From a virus, in the IMG/VR virus record IMGVR_UViG_3300017740_000091, positions 1-22,639 of that record: a stretch of DNA of 22,639 nt. One strand, 5' to 3'. Made by a program: the position numbers and the translations under genes. The notes beneath the pieces were generated by a model. The model was not told where the DNA came from. It worked only from the letters and a program-made list of their open reading frames with translations, and searched no databases. This document shows, in pieces, positions 1 through 11,800 of this stretch. Numbering within the stretch: position 1 is the stretch's first letter; each line of letters starts with the position of its first letter.

Positions 1-3000
1 CCAGTAGCATATTTTACATTTGCTAAATTTGTACTGGAATTTGCTGTGTAAGTTAAAACATTTGAGCTTGTACTTAATGTAGCAGTTGCAGTTACAGTAA
101 CTAACTCTTCACTTGTTGTATTGAATGTAAATTGTTGTGGCTGTGACTCTGCAAAGCCTACTGTATCACCATTTACTAAATTATAAACACTTGTACTAAT
201 CTGCATAGTACCTGAACTTGCAGTAGTGTTTGCTGTTGCAACAGAGCTGTCTGTTATTGCTGGTGTAATATTGCTTATACTCAGTACACTATTTGGTTCA
301 ATACGAGTAATATTTGCGGCTACCATGTTTACACCCGCAAAGTCTGATATTTTTACACCTTTTTTATTAACTACTTCCTGGTTAGTCCAAACAACAAACT
401 GATCTGATAAATCTGCATCTCTAATTACCAAATGGTAATCTAGGTATCTGTTGTTGTCTGTTCCGCCTATGGCATTGTTATCAACATAACTAAACAAGTC
501 AACATCATTTAAGTATAAGTATGCTGTTTCAGTATCATCATCTTGTTCAACAAAACTTAATGTTGAGTCTGTATCTTTTAATTGGAAAACATTCCAATCC
601 TGATTTTCTGCTTTAGCAACATGAATAGTATCGTTTGCTTCAGGTGTAAATCTTATATTAGGGCCAAACAGTTGACTTATGCTAGGTATATTAAATGCAC
701 TAAATGTTACATTATCTGTATTAACATATCCTGCGTTTGGTAAAGGATTAAATTTGCTGTCTGTAATACCTAATGCACTTACATTAGATGTAGTTTTCCA
801 AAGTTCATCTGATCTTAGTCCAGAAGGTTTTTTGAGGAATCTGTTATTGTCGTCTATATCTATTAATATTATTTCATCGTCACTTACATCTGGTGTTATT
901 TCATAATTTCTAACTGGTTTAATTATAGCAGTTATGTCATCATTTGTTGCTACTTTAATGTTTAAATTTGCTCCAGGTATATCTCCCATAAATGAATCTA
1001 CAAAGTCGATTGTGGAATGTTCTACAACATAAACATTTGCATCTTTAGATATTTTTCCTTGTGGTAATATTGTAACATCAGGGAATACTACAGAATTATT
1101 CGTTAGTGTGTAATATATAATATCGCCTTCATTTTCAATATAATCTCCGTCAATGAAAACATCAACAAAAGCATAATCATTGTTGTCTATAGTTGTTTGG
1201 TTTGTAGTATCAAAACTTGTACTACCATTAATAATATTTGTTACGTTAGCCGCCGCTGTTGTACTTAACGAATAAGTTGCTACGTTTCCACTTACTGCAT
1301 TAGGTGTCTCTTGAGTTGGTTTTATTTCCCATCTGTCTCCAGCATCATAAATTGCTATAGTATCAGCATGATTTCTTAGTTGAACATTTGCTCCACTATC
1401 TACTATTTTATTTGCACTATAAGTTGTATTATCTATAGTAACTGTAATATTTCCTGTTTGTAGTTGATTATTTGCTGTGCTTACAACATAATTTGTACCC
1501 ACAGTATTATTTGCTGTTAAAACTTTATATCTTTGCCTTGGTTGGTACCTTTTTGTATTTCCTAACTGTAATTTGCCTAATGTAACGTTACTGTTATTAT
1601 CACTAAGACTAAAATCATTACCTTCAATCTTTAAATAAGTTGCTTCAAAATAAACTGGAGCAACATTTGATAAACTAACATTATTATATTCTGTAGCAAT
1701 TACTAAGTTACCGTTTGTAACTGTAGTACTGAATGTTCCTGCAGTACTTGTGGCTGTACCAGTATCTAGTTCTAGTTTATATACTGTAGTACCATTTGCT
1801 ATTCTGGCATTTGCAGGATATGAAGTATTTGCATACCAATTTACAACATTTCCTGTATTATCACTTACACCAGTAACAGTAATTATACTTGCTGTGATGT
1901 TAGAGTTCATGTCTGCATTTGTATTAATAAGTGTGGCAACATTGGCAATATCTGTAATACTACCTAAGTTATATGTTGCCGCGTCAGTACCTGCACTATA
2001 ATTACCAAAATGGTCTGTGACAGTTAAACTTCCTAGTCCTGAAATATTTGTAACATTACTGCTACCACTAAGATAAACGTTATTTAAATAATTGTCATAT
2101 GCCTTAAATGTAATACTAGCAGATGAAACTGCATCTACTTTAGTAAATAATTGGCTAGTATCATTAGTGCTAATATCTGCATTTGCTGTTGAAATATTTA
2201 ATGATGCGTCTGCTGTATATCCTGCACCAGGATTAGTAACAGTTATTGAGCTTATCTCTCCAACACTATTAAGATTAGGCACAACTGTTGCAACGTTACT
2301 TCCTGTTGTAGGATTACTAATTGTGATAGTTGGTACTTCAAAGTACCTGTGTTTTGCATTAACAACCTTTACACCAGAAATTGTTCCTGTTGTATCTTGT
2401 GGGAAAGCAAGTGTTATAAGTTGTGGATCTTGTACTACATTAGCACGGTTTAAATTTATTTCTATACTTTGGTTATTTGCAACGTCTCCAAAATCACCAA
2501 CTTTTATGCACCACTCATCGTAAACGTTCATATCTCCCTGAACAATTTTACTACTTCGTGCAATCCTGCTTAAACTGGTTTCTGTACCTTTGTTTTGAAT
2601 CATTCCTTTATAGAATTCAAACTGGTTGTCGTCTGTAATATCTAATTCATTTAAGTATGTTCTTTCTTTGTAACCATAAATTCTTCTACTTGCTTCATAT
2701 ACGTCTCTTTCTACAGGTACAAATCCTAATTCACTGTATCTGCCCATTGTTTGTGCAAGGTTATCTAAGTTAGGTATAAGTTCATCGCCATTTACAATAA
2801 ATCCTTGTGTACTTAATTTACCGTCCCAATTTACTGTTCTTGTTGCTTTTAATTTTATTCTGTTTTGTCGTTGATTTAGTACAGGATCATAAATTGTATC
2901 TGCAAAGTCAGTTACATTATCTATGACCATTGCATGTTCTATTTCTTTACTGTATAATACAATGCCGTATATTTCTACTCCTGTTGGAGGAACAATTTCT

Positions 3001-6000
3001 ATACTTGTTCCTTCTCTTAAAATATCACACTCTGTAGGCTCTATTGCTTTACCAGTTTGGTCTACTATGGAGAACATGTCTCTTTCTGATCTGTTTACTT
3101 TTGCCACAAATCCTGAAGGTGGTGTAAATTTACATTTACTTGCCAATGGAGAAAGTTCTATAGTATTACCTACCTGCCAACTACCTGTTGTCCAGAATAA
3201 ATATTGCTTCGCACCAAATAACCAATCTCTTGTATCGCCTATGCTAACATCATAATTTGTTAAGTCATATCCTGCTCTTGCTTGGAATCTTCCTAAAGCA
3301 ATTAAGAAATTAAATAAACTTTGCGTATCAGTATATTCTGTTTCATAGTAAACACGTTCAACAACATCTGTTGATTGCTGGTAGTATGTTGCTGTTGCAC
3401 TTTGTTCTTGCGGTAATGAACTTATTGATTGCCAAAATAATACGTTAAATGTTTCTGCACTTGGCACGTCAGAAGTTGCTCTGTAATACCCACCATTATG
3501 TATAACATAGGAATTATTAGAGTAAGATACGTTTGCTGTCCATGGGCTATGACTTACTGTGTTTCCACCTACTTGTACACTTTCTGTGGGACCATTTGTA
3601 TTTAATTGTAAAGTATCAAAATATCCTGATTTTTTATCATACCCTCTAACTTTCCAGCCGTCTGTAGTTTTTTCAACAATTACACCACTATAATAGTTTC
3701 TGGTTTTGTATGCTGAGTCATGTATATCAACTGTAATATTATCTTCTGGTAAAATTAAATTTGTTGATGAACCAGTAGCACTATATTGATCTAATGTCAA
3801 TCTCATAGTATCTTTGTCTACAAATCCAGCAAATCTATGGCCTAATTTTATATTTAAAGTTCTTAATTTTTGTGCAAAATTATCTGAACTGTTAAGTCCC
3901 TGGAAGTTTAACCAGGAATTTATAAACTGTGTATAACCAATATTTGTTATTAGTTCGCCGTTACTGTCTTTATCACCATGTATTAGGAAATCTGTTGTGT
4001 CTGTAAACAACCATTTTTTCCTAGACACCGTACTGATATAACTTCTTGCATCTGCAGAAGGTTTTGTAATTTTAGTTGGATCTGAATATACTGTAGCAAA
4101 TATACCAGGTTTAGCAATTAATAATGCTTCAACAACTGCAAACGGGTACTCTACTGAATATTTCCATGCATTTTCTACAGGAGCACCGTCACCTATTCTC
4201 CATGGATCATTTATATTATTTGTGGTAGTTTGTACTTCACTAAATTCGCTCGTTATGGCATCTGTTGCCGTTGGATCAAAGTTTGCATTATTGCTGTGAC
4301 TGTTTAAACTTGGAACATTAAAATACTGGTTTGCATAAGTTGTAGTTGCACTATGTAAGTCTTTCCAACCTCCGCCCACATGATATGGGAACATAGGATT
4401 ACCAGTATCATCTTGTGTGCAAACATAATACTGTATTGCTGTGCTAGGAGAATCTGGTGTTTTACTATATCTTACATTAAACTTACCTCTATTACTACCA
4501 CCACCAACATAGCCATTTGCGCCGTCATTATCTGCTTTGTATTCGTAATCTTCTGTAAATTCTCCTGTATGAGCGCCACCTGGCCCTGAGGGTCTTGTTC
4601 CTGCTTTTAACTCGAAACAACTTTTAATGTTTGTTATAGTATTATCTATAATCTCTCCATTTGCGGCCACATTGGTATAACCATATGGACCATAAATTGG
4701 TAAGCCATCAAAGGCCCAACCCACTATACCTGAGTGTGTTGTTGCATTACCCCATGCTGTAGAACCTACTACATCAGCATTTAATGTAATATAATGTTGT
4801 ATTCCGTTACTATCTGTATTTCCTAATGCAAAAGGACTATTTTCTGTTTCTACTTTGTTATAATGATATGCTGATACTGTCCCGTCTTTGGCTGTCCATA
4901 CCGCAGTATCCTGTATATTATAAATAGGTTGTCCACTATTTGTTACTGCTACAGCAGGACTATTCATTGCTGTACCTACATTAGCAAGACTACCTAAATT
5001 TCTTCTAGGTATAATATAACTTAATTTTTGTTCTTTAGCATCTATATAAGTTGCATTGGTATCTGTTATTGTTATACTGTGACTTACAATATTTTTACTT
5101 TCTAAATACACATTAGAATTATCAAATGTTAAATTTACACCATCTAGGCTTTTAAAACTTGTTGTTACATAACCTAAACTTGTATTAGGTGTTGTATTTG
5201 TCCATGTAGGTGTTAATGTTGTACTTCCTGTTGTTGCTATATCGTAAGGTGATTTTAATGTTGCAGTACTTGTTACTGGCAATATATCTAATAATCCTAT
5301 TCTTATAAATGGATTAAATTCTACTTTTTTGTATAGTTCATTTGTAACGTTATCCCTTACACCACTTACTATTTTTCCTTGCTCTATATCATTCCACATA
5401 GGTGTATTACTACTACCATAGTCTGTATATGTTGCAGTAATATATGTGGTATCCCACCAAGTTGGCTTTTCTGTGAAGCCAAGCATTTCCCAAGGATGGG
5501 TATGTGGTCTTACAGTATCGTAATAGTACTCGTACCAACCTCTCCAATGTCCTGGTAGGTTCCCTGAACCTCTGTAGTTCCAAGTGAACTCGTTTGTTAA
5601 GTCATAAAAATCATTTTTTATAGGGTCAACATTATTTTCTGTTATCCAATTATGGAAATTTAGATTTAATAAATCGTTCCAATCTGAACTATCATAATCT
5701 GTAGTTCTAAAATGTCCTGGGCGTATATTGATTGCACTATAATTGCCCAAACTGTTTGCATTTCTAAATTCTGCTTTTGCAGAGTTGTATAATCTGTTTT
5801 CAAATTCTAATATTATGTCGTCTCGTCTATCACCTAATAAAGCCCTTTTACTTCCGTCATGTCCTACTAATAGTATTTGTGCTGTTTGGAAACTATTATC
5901 TGTTTCTTTTACTGGTTGGTATAACGGATATAGGCCCAAAGCACTTGGTGTTGGTGGGCACTGAGCACTATCTCTTTCCGAGTCATAAAACTTAAAGGTT

Positions 6001-8855
6001 AATACATCACCAGTTTTAAAATCTCCAATAGATAATAAACTAATTGTGATAGGATTGTACGACGTAAATGTGTAGTCTTTATCAACACATAATAAAGTTC
6101 TATCAGTTCCTCTGTCTTTGTAAACCAATAAACTATTTTCTATTTTATCTAAATCATAATATAATGTAGGAGTGTAGTCTACTATATTTGTATCTGTAAC
6201 CGTTACAGTTTCTTCATAAAAATTATCACCAAATGGTAATAAATATGTTTCATTAAATACTTTTCTTCCTACACTAAATGATATTACATTTCTTAATACT
6301 TTTTCTAACACAAATTCATTAGATAAATTTGTAACGTCAAAATTATTAAAATAATTATCTAATTCATTAATGAATCTTTTCTTATATTTTGCAAATTCTT
6401 GTGCATTAAATCTTATAGAGTTTACAAGGTTATGAGGTTTATCATCTAATAGATATGCGCCTAGTAAAGTATCTTGTGTTGTTTTTACTATGTCTGTTGC
6501 ATATTGTAATTCTTTATCAGTACTGTTAAAATTGTTTACAGATAAAACATTACCTGTAAACCCTTTCTGAGACTTCATATAATTCGAAATATGGTCTAAA
6601 TACTCAGGTTCTGAAATAGTTATTGTATCAGTGTTAAGAGGATTTGCTCTCCAACTTAAAGGCAGGTCATATTTACTAATACTATTTTCTGCAATTAATC
6701 CATTTTTAGATTTAACACTTACATCAATAAGTGTGCCTTTTACAAAATCAAAACTGTTAAATTTAATAAATCCGTTTCCATCATAAGTAAAGTTTGTATT
6801 AGTGACACCATCTATCTTTACGATTATGTCATAATTACTACTGTTATTAGCATCTGCATCTGGTACGGCACCGGCAAAGTATATAAGTTTTTGATTGTCT
6901 ACATCAACTGTATTAATTTCATAATGTGTAGAAATACGTTGTTTATGCCTTTTATTTGAATTTTTATATAATGTATGATATTCTACAGTAGGTTTTAATA
7001 ATTTGTAATAAAAGTAACCTTTTTGTTCTGTTCTAGTACTTGCTCCAACGGCTGTATATTCATATGTAGAAGTAAGTGCAAAGTTTTCGTATTCTATTTC
7101 ACTTGCACTCTTAAATGCTTTAAAACTTAATGGGAAGCCGTACTCTGTGTCGTTTGTTCCTGTACTTATTTTATGAGCAAATAACTTATTACCTGTAAAG
7201 TTATTAAGTGGATATAAACTGCTATCGCCTAAATAAGACTTATCATCTTTATAGAGATTAAATAAAGGTGCTGTTGATCTATTTGGTTTAGATTGTGCTA
7301 TCTTTAAACTAGTTCCATCATAGTAATATTCTGATCCTATGAAGTTTACTCCTCGATGTACACTTACAACATCTCCTGTTGTAAAAGTGTCTACAACACT
7401 AAATGCTAGTGTTGAACCTGACGTTGTGATTTCGTATATGTTTTTGTTTATTGAACTATCTTCGTTAGGAAATATACATCTGTACTTAGGTGTAACATTA
7501 CCGGCAAGCATTGGAGTACCGTCAATTAATGTAGTTGATTGTAAATTTTTTGCTTGTTCAAATGTAAAATCTGCTAGTGACAAATCAACATTACCTTTGT
7601 AAGTTGTTCCATGATTATACAATTCTAAATCCGCATCATATTCTAATATAGGTCTTAATGCTCTTTTTTCCTGATTAGGAATTCTGTCTTCTGAATCTAA
7701 ATAATTGTCTTTATGCCACCAAAAGTTATTTCTACTCCAAATGTTATTGTTGGTAGATCCTTTACCTAAATGTATGTAATCTTTTCCTGTAATATAGGAA
7801 TATGGAGCAGACCTACTTACAGTTCTGTCAATTAGTTTAATACTACTTCCTACACCCTCAACAATGTAATCTATATCTTTTGTAATTGTTGTTGATATAA
7901 CATAATTGCCACTAAATCTAACAATCATGCCGTTTCTAAATGCTTTACCACCTGCAGGCGTGTATGTTTTTTTATTTGTTATGTGTTGCTCTACATCAAT
8001 ATAGTTTGTGACGTTTCCTGTAATACTAATTGCACTAGGCCCACTAGTATGAGTTATTGTACCACCTGATGTCCATGTTGTGAATCCTGAACTATCTAAT
8101 GGTGTTCTTATATCTTTATCAGTATAAAGTTTAAATGTTCTTGAAGTAATTTTTTCTACATAGTAAGTTTGGTTATTGACTTCAGTCATGCCACTTACAC
8201 CGGTAATAAGTATTTTATCGCCTGTATAAAAATTATGGTCTTGATTAGTTGTTACTGTAGCACTTGTACTTTTTGTAATATCAGCCGTAAATGTATAAGT
8301 ATCTATCGATGCATCTTTTACAAAAGTGTTTCCAGCAGTAAAGTTTCTGTTTGCAATATAATAATCTGTTCCATTTTTTATAACATCATTTGTGACATAA
8401 CTATTACCTGCTGTCCAAACCTCAACATTATGACAATTTGCTGTTGTTTCAGGATCAAAATAGTATTCTTGGAAATTGATTAATTTATCAGTATCAACAG
8501 GTGGCATGTATGCCTGAAAGTCTGTTGAAAAAATCTTATCCTGATTAATAGTATTTGCGCCATATATTTTTAATGTGTTTATATACTCATCAAAAAACAC
8601 AAAGTCTTCACTTTTACCTGTTGTTAAATTTAATGTATTTACAACTGGAGATAAACTATAAAAAGTTCTATCTATAGTAGGTTCTGTAAGATAAGCAATA
8701 TCCACATTGTGGTCATCACTAGTCTTTTTACCTATAAAGCCAGTTATAATTTCACTATTTGCTTCTGCAAAAAGTTGCTCAACAGTACTTTCAAAAAAGT
8801 TTTTTACTGCTGTAGTTTGATTTACTACTGGTAATTGTTCGTAAATTTTTGCCAT
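1..8855 (-). CDS. Giant baseplate/tail structural protein in the gp7 position (partial, C-terminus beyond left edge)
   Basis: The frame opens at an ATG (8855-8853) two bases after the gp6 stop and has no stop for 2951 codons, so both its true length and C-terminus lie outside the window. It begins MAKIYEQLPVV, followed by FFESTVEQLF. At about residues 115-137 comes a PPVDTDKLINF...YY stretch of a kind I recall from large cyanophage baseplate proteins. The middle holds a YHYH-like domain (about residues 1320-1500, listed separately). Near residue 2200 is an SITVTNPGAGYT segment typical of beta-rich phage tail modules. The last third is rich in Thr, Asn, Val and Ser, suggesting stacked beta domains. 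Its place after gp25 and gp6 matches T4 gene 7, the wedge initiator, but T4 gp7 is about 1030 residues, so this is at least 2.8 times longer. It may be a fusion of several wedge or fibre functions. The role as a virion structural protein is well supported; orthology to gp7 rests mainly on gene order. No good ribosome site is seen beyond AGG at -8. Confidence 0.8.
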   Translation of the reverse strand, partial: MAKIYEQLPVVNQTTAVKNFFESTVEQLFAEANSEIITGFIGKKTSDDHNVDIAYLTEPTIDRTFYSLSPVVNTLNLTTGKSEDFVFFDEYINTLKIYGANTINQDKIFSTDFQAYMPPVDTDKLINFQEYYFDPETTANCHNVEVWTAGNSYVTNDVIKNGTDYYIANRNFTAGNTFVKDASIDTYTFTADITKSTSATVTTNQDHNFYTGDKILITGVSGMTEVNNQTYYVEKITSRTFKLYTDKDIRTPLDSSGFTTWTSGGTITHTSGPSAISITGNVTNYIDVEQHITNKKTYTPAGGKAFRNGMIVRFSGNYVISTTITKDIDYIVEGVGSSIKLIDRTVSRSAPYSYITGKDYIHLGKGSTNNNIWSRNNFWWHKDNYLDSEDRIPNQEKRALRPILEYDADLELYNHGTTYKGNVDLSLADFTFEQAKNLQSTTLIDGTPMLAGNVTPKYRCIFPNEDSSINKNIYEITTSGSTLAFSVVDTFTTGDVVSVHRGVNFIGSEYYYDGTSLKIAQSKPNRSTAPLFNLYKDDKSYLGDSSLYPLNNFTGNKLFAHKISTGTNDTEYGFPLSFKAFKSASEIEYENFALTSTYEYTAVGASTRTEQKGYFYYKLLKPTVEYHTLYKNSNKRHKQRISTHYEINTVDVDNQKLIYFAGAVPDADANNSSNYDIIVKIDGVTNTNFTYDGNGFIKFNSFDFVKGTLIDVSVKSKNGLIAENSISKYDLPLSWRANPLNTDTITISEPEYLDHISNYMKSQKGFTGNVLSVNNFNSTDKELQYATDIVKTTQDTLLGAYLLDDKPHNLVNSIRFNAQEFAKYKKRFINELDNYFNNFDVTNLSNEFVLEKVLRNVISFSVGRKVFNETYLLPFGDNFYEETVTVTDTNIVDYTPTLYYDLDKIENSLLVYKDRGTDRTLLCVDKDYTFTSYNPITISLLSIGDFKTGDVLTFKFYDSERDSAQCPPTPSALGLYPLYQPVKETDNSFQTAQILLVGHDGSKRALLGDRRDDIILEFENRLYNSAKAEFRNANSLGNYSAINIRPGHFRTTDYDSSDWNDLLNLNFHNWITENNVDPIKNDFYDLTNEFTWNYRGSGNLPGHWRGWYEYYYDTVRPHTHPWEMLGFTEKPTWWDTTYITATYTDYGSSNTPMWNDIEQGKIVSGVRDNVTNELYKKVEFNPFIRIGLLDILPVTSTATLKSPYDIATTGSTTLTPTWTNTTPNTSLGYVTTSFKSLDGVNLTFDNSNVYLESKNIVSHSITITDTNATYIDAKEQKLSYIIPRRNLGSLANVGTAMNSPAVAVTNSGQPIYNIQDTAVWTAKDGTVSAYHYNKVETENSPFALGNTDSNGIQHYITLNADVVGSTAWGNATTHSGIVGWAFDGLPIYGPYGYTNVAANGEIIDNTITNIKSCFELKAGTRPSGPGGAHTGEFTEDYEYKADNDGANGYVGGGSNRGKFNVRYSKTPDSPSTAIQYYVCTQDDTGNPMFPYHVGGGWKDLHSATTTYANQYFNVPSLNSHSNNANFDPTATDAITSEFSEVQTTTNNINDPWRIGDGAPVENAWKYSVEYPFAVVEALLIAKPGIFATVYSDPTKITKPSADARSYISTVSRKKWLFTDTTDFLIHGDKDSNGELITNIGYTQFINSWLNFQGLNSSDNFAQKLRTLNIKLGHRFAGFVDKDTMRLTLDQYSATGSSTNLILPEDNITVDIHDSAYKTRNYYSGVIVEKTTDGWKVRGYDKKSGYFDTLQLNTNGPTESVQVGGNTVSHSPWTANVSYSNNSYVIHNGGYYRATSDVPSAETFNVLFWQSISSLPQEQSATATYYQQSTDVVERVYYETEYTDTQSLFNFLIALGRFQARAGYDLTNYDVSIGDTRDWLFGAKQYLFWTTGSWQVGNTIELSPLASKCKFTPPSGFVAKVNRSERDMFSIVDQTGKAIEPTECDILREGTSIEIVPPTGVEIYGIVLYSKEIEHAMVIDNVTDFADTIYDPVLNQRQNRIKLKATRTVNWDGKLSTQGFIVNGDELIPNLDNLAQTMGRYSELGFVPVERDVYEASRRIYGYKERTYLNELDITDDNQFEFYKGMIQNKGTETSLSRIARSSKIVQGDMNVYDEWCIKVGDFGDVANNQSIEINLNRANVVQDPQLITLAFPQDTTGTISGVKVVNAKHRYFEVPTITISNPTTGSNVATVVPNLNSVGEISSITVTNPGAGYTADASLNISTANADISTNDTSQLFTKVDAVSSASITFKAYDNYLNNVYLSGSSNVTNISGLGSLTVTDHFGNYSAGTDAATYNLGSITDIANVATLINTNADMNSNITASIITVTGVSDNTGNVVNWYANTSYPANARIANGTTVYKLELDTGTATSTAGTFSTTVTNGNLVIATEYNNVSLSNVAPVYFEATYLKIEGNDFSLSDNNSNVTLGKLQLGNTKRYQPRQRYKVLTANNTVGTNYVVSTANNQLQTGNITVTIDNTTYSANKIVDSGANVQLRNHADTIAIYDAGDRWEIKPTQETPNAVSGNVATYSLSTTAAANVTNIINGSTSFDTTNQTTIDNNDYAFVDVFIDGDYIENEGDIIYYTLTNNSVVFPDVTILPQGKISKDANVYVVEHSTIDFVDSFMGDIPGANLNIKVATNDDITAIIKPVRNYEITPDVSDDEIILIDIDDNNRFLKKPSGLRSDELWKTTSNVSALGITDSKFNPLPNAGYVNTDNVTFSAFNIPSISQLFGPNIRFTPEANDTIHVAKAENQDWNVFQLKDTDSTLSFVEQDDDTETAYLYLNDVDLFSYVDNNAIGGTDNNRYLDYHLVIRDADLSDQFVVWTNQEVVNKKGVKISDFAGVNMVAANITRIEPNSVLSISNITPAITDSSVATANTTASSGTMQISTSVYNLVNGDTVGFAESQPQQFTFNTTSEELVTVTATATLSTSSNVLTYTANSSTNLANVKYAT
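4356..4898 (-). other. YHYH-like domain inside the giant gp7-position protein
   Basis: Residues about 1320-1500 of the giant frame contain, in order: AYHYN (1329-1333), GWAFDGLPIYGPYGY (from residue 1379), a Gly-rich GKFNVRYSKTP segment, and FPYHVGG (from residue 1489). This order (AYHYH, then VGWAFDGFPIYGP, then a terminal FPY..G) is what I know from the YHYH protein family (Pfam PF14240), which is found in marine bacteria and algae and has no established function. The fourth residue of the name motif is Asn here instead of His. All three motifs were checked to be in the frame of the giant protein. What the domain does on a tail is unknown; sugar or surface binding is only a guess. Confidence 0.7.
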
Positions 8856-8857
8856 CT

Positions 8858-11800
8858 TTACCTATCAGTTCTTAATGTTTGTGAAGTAATTTTTTCTACT
8901 ATTGCTATATCGTCAACTGTTGCAGTACTAATAAATAATTCATTAGGTTCTGCTTTTACTTGGAATAAATCTCCAAATGTACCTGCTGTATTTTTTGGCA
9001 ATATAACTATACTACCAACTGCATTACCTAAGTTTTGATGTATAAAACTTGATAGTTCTGTAAAGTAGAATGTTTCGCCAAACTCCCAATTATTTGCATC
9101 AAAATATGTATTAATTAGGTTTATAATTCTTGATTTAATTTCGTTATCACTTAAACTTGTTCCTGGTATTTTTACTATTTTAAATTTAGCCTGGAAAGTA
9201 TCTTCTGCATCTGCACCAAACAGTAATTTAAATTTAGCACTTCTGTACACTATGGTATCACTAGCACTCTTAAATTCATTAAGTTTTTCAAACTCGTTTG
9301 AAAGTTCTTCACTTGTTGGTGAAACAGGGTATGCTGTGCCTGGAACATTAATATATTTTAAAATTTCCTGATAATATGTTTCTGTAAGTACTAGCATTTC
9401 AACGACATTACTAATACTTGGATCTATTCTGACATCGTTAGGTGCTGTATGATTCCATTTAAGTATAACATTTTGTGGGTCTTGTACAGCAGTATTCTGT
9501 GTACTTGCTCTACCTTCTCGTACAATATAATCAGTAGTTTCATTTAATGTAACATTATTAGGTGCTGTACTGGATTTTTGCATCTGATAAACTTTTTTGT
9601 TTGCTGTAACATAAACAACTAGCCCACTATATCTTGTTTGGTCATTGTTTAACTCCTGTGCTATTGCAAGTGTATCTACTATTAAGTAATTTACAGTATT
9701 CCAGTCTGTTTGATTTGAGTAACTTTTAGGCGACAAATAATCAGGATCTGTTAAATCTATACCCTCTTCGCCTCTGTAGTCTAAAAATACTCCACTTACT
9801 GGTCTATCGTATGTATATCCATCAAAATCTGTATAGTATTCAAAAAATACTAAACTTTGTGAACTAACAAAATCATCATATTGCAATGGATCATCTGGTA
9901 CTAAATCCTCATCTGAATCTATAGGAGCAACTTTAACTTTTCTAGGGTCACAATATCCATCTGCTTCTTTAAATGTATCTGCGATAGTCCACACAATATC
10001 TTTATCAAGTTTTTCTTTATCACTAAAATATATGACTTTTAATTTATCTACACTAAAATTACTACTACTATCTGAGGCATGTAAAAAGCCTACATTTGTT
10101 TGTAAATCCCTATACGTTAATGTACCTGTTTGAGCGACTGTATTTGCATTAGATAAAACTAATTTACCAGAAGCGGCTGTGTTTGCCACACCGCCTGTGA
10201 CACCCCATGAATGGCTTACACCATTTGCGTATGCCTTATAAAATTCTGTTACACCTGCATTAACGTTTTCTTGTCTAAAATTAACCACATTTGCACTATC
10301 AAATAAATTATATCCAAATGTTGTATTAGTAAAGTTAATTACTATATTTGCTGGAAAATGTTCTACCCTACCACTTATATTTGCGATAGTAACGTTTGTT
10401 CTGTCTGCAAATGGTGTATTATCTTCAAAGAAAGTATTAATAGTAATTGACGCTTCATCAACAAATCTATTATTTGCGATAACGTTAGCAGGAATATCAC
10501 CGCCTCTTAAAATACCAAAATTACTTTGCCATTCTGTTCCAATATCGTACCATCTATAATTTCTACTTCTAAGCGGTATGTTAGGTAATGTAGAAAGAGG
10601 TTTATAAAATTGTGCTGTTTCTTGACTTTGCCAAACTTCTCCTAAATTGTCATTATCGTTGTCGTACCATTTAAATACTTCTGTTACACCAGGTTTAGTA
10701 TTTAACGTGTTTAGTGTAATTTTATCTCTTACTGCTTTAGTGCTATTATCTGTTACTTTGACACTCTTTACATTATAAAACTTTAAATCTTCTTTACTCT
10801 GTATAACATAATCAAGTCCTCTTACACTTACAGAATAACTGTAAGAAGTATTAGATATTGCATTATATTTAAAATGTATAATATAACTGGCGTCTCTTTT
10901 TGCGGATGCTGTATCTTTTGCAAAAGCATAACTAAACTCAGGCAATACTCCATTTGTAGGAGCAGATAAATTTTCATTTTGTACGACATAATATTCATCT
11001 GTTGCAGGGTCATAACCTAAACCAAAATTTCTTTTATTGTTTAATTCGTTTATAATTGCAGTTTGCTCTGTAGCAGTAAATGTTTTTCTTAATGTGGAAA
11101 TAATTTCATTTGCCTTCCATCCGTTTGTTACCGTACTGCTTATTGTAATTGGTCCTGTAGATGTACTTAATCCACTTGATAATTGACCATTATTATCTAT
11201 TTTTGTCAGCCTTACCCATTTGTAATCTGCAACATTGTTTGGGTCAACAAATTTTACAAAGTTATTTTCTTTAAACATTGATGTTTCTGCTGTTGTATTA
11301 ATTAAAACACTAGTAGTAACACTACCGTCAGCAGATGTTGATTCCGTAATATACCCTGTTGAGCCTAAAGTTTTAACAGGAAGTGTTGCCCAATTTATAG
11401 TTCTGCCACTAGTATCAAAGGTAGCAGGTGTTGTGTCTACTACACTTTTTCTAAATGTGTTATATATAAAATTGTTTAAATTTTGTTTCTTTAAATATAA
11501 TGGCAATATACTATTAACTATCTCTGTTGCTGTATTGTTTTCATTAATTGTAAAATCTTCTGAACTGTTGTTTATATCCGCATAAACAACTCCGTCTTCT
11601 GCATAAGACTCTATGCTTTGGAATGTTCCTGTGGGATCTGTAATATCTATATACCTACTATGCCCTGCATGTGTTCTATTTGTCGCCTTTAATTTTTTAA
11701 TATTTGCAGATTGGCTTGATGGAAATACCTGATAATCTTGAGCACTTACCATTCTGTTTTGCGTATAGAATGTTTCAGGAGCATTTGCCTTAACTGTTGC

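Noticed and set aside
4919-4926. TATAAATA on the plus strand.
   Set aside because: It lies antisense inside the giant gene with no plus-strand gene downstream; chance in AT-rich DNA.
1-8850. Several plus-strand open frames of 67-143 codons (for example 2092-2523, 2923-3255, 8169-8483).
   Set aside because: They lie antisense to the continuous giant minus-strand frame, have no ribosome sites and encode hydrophobic or Cys-rich composition typical of shadow frames.
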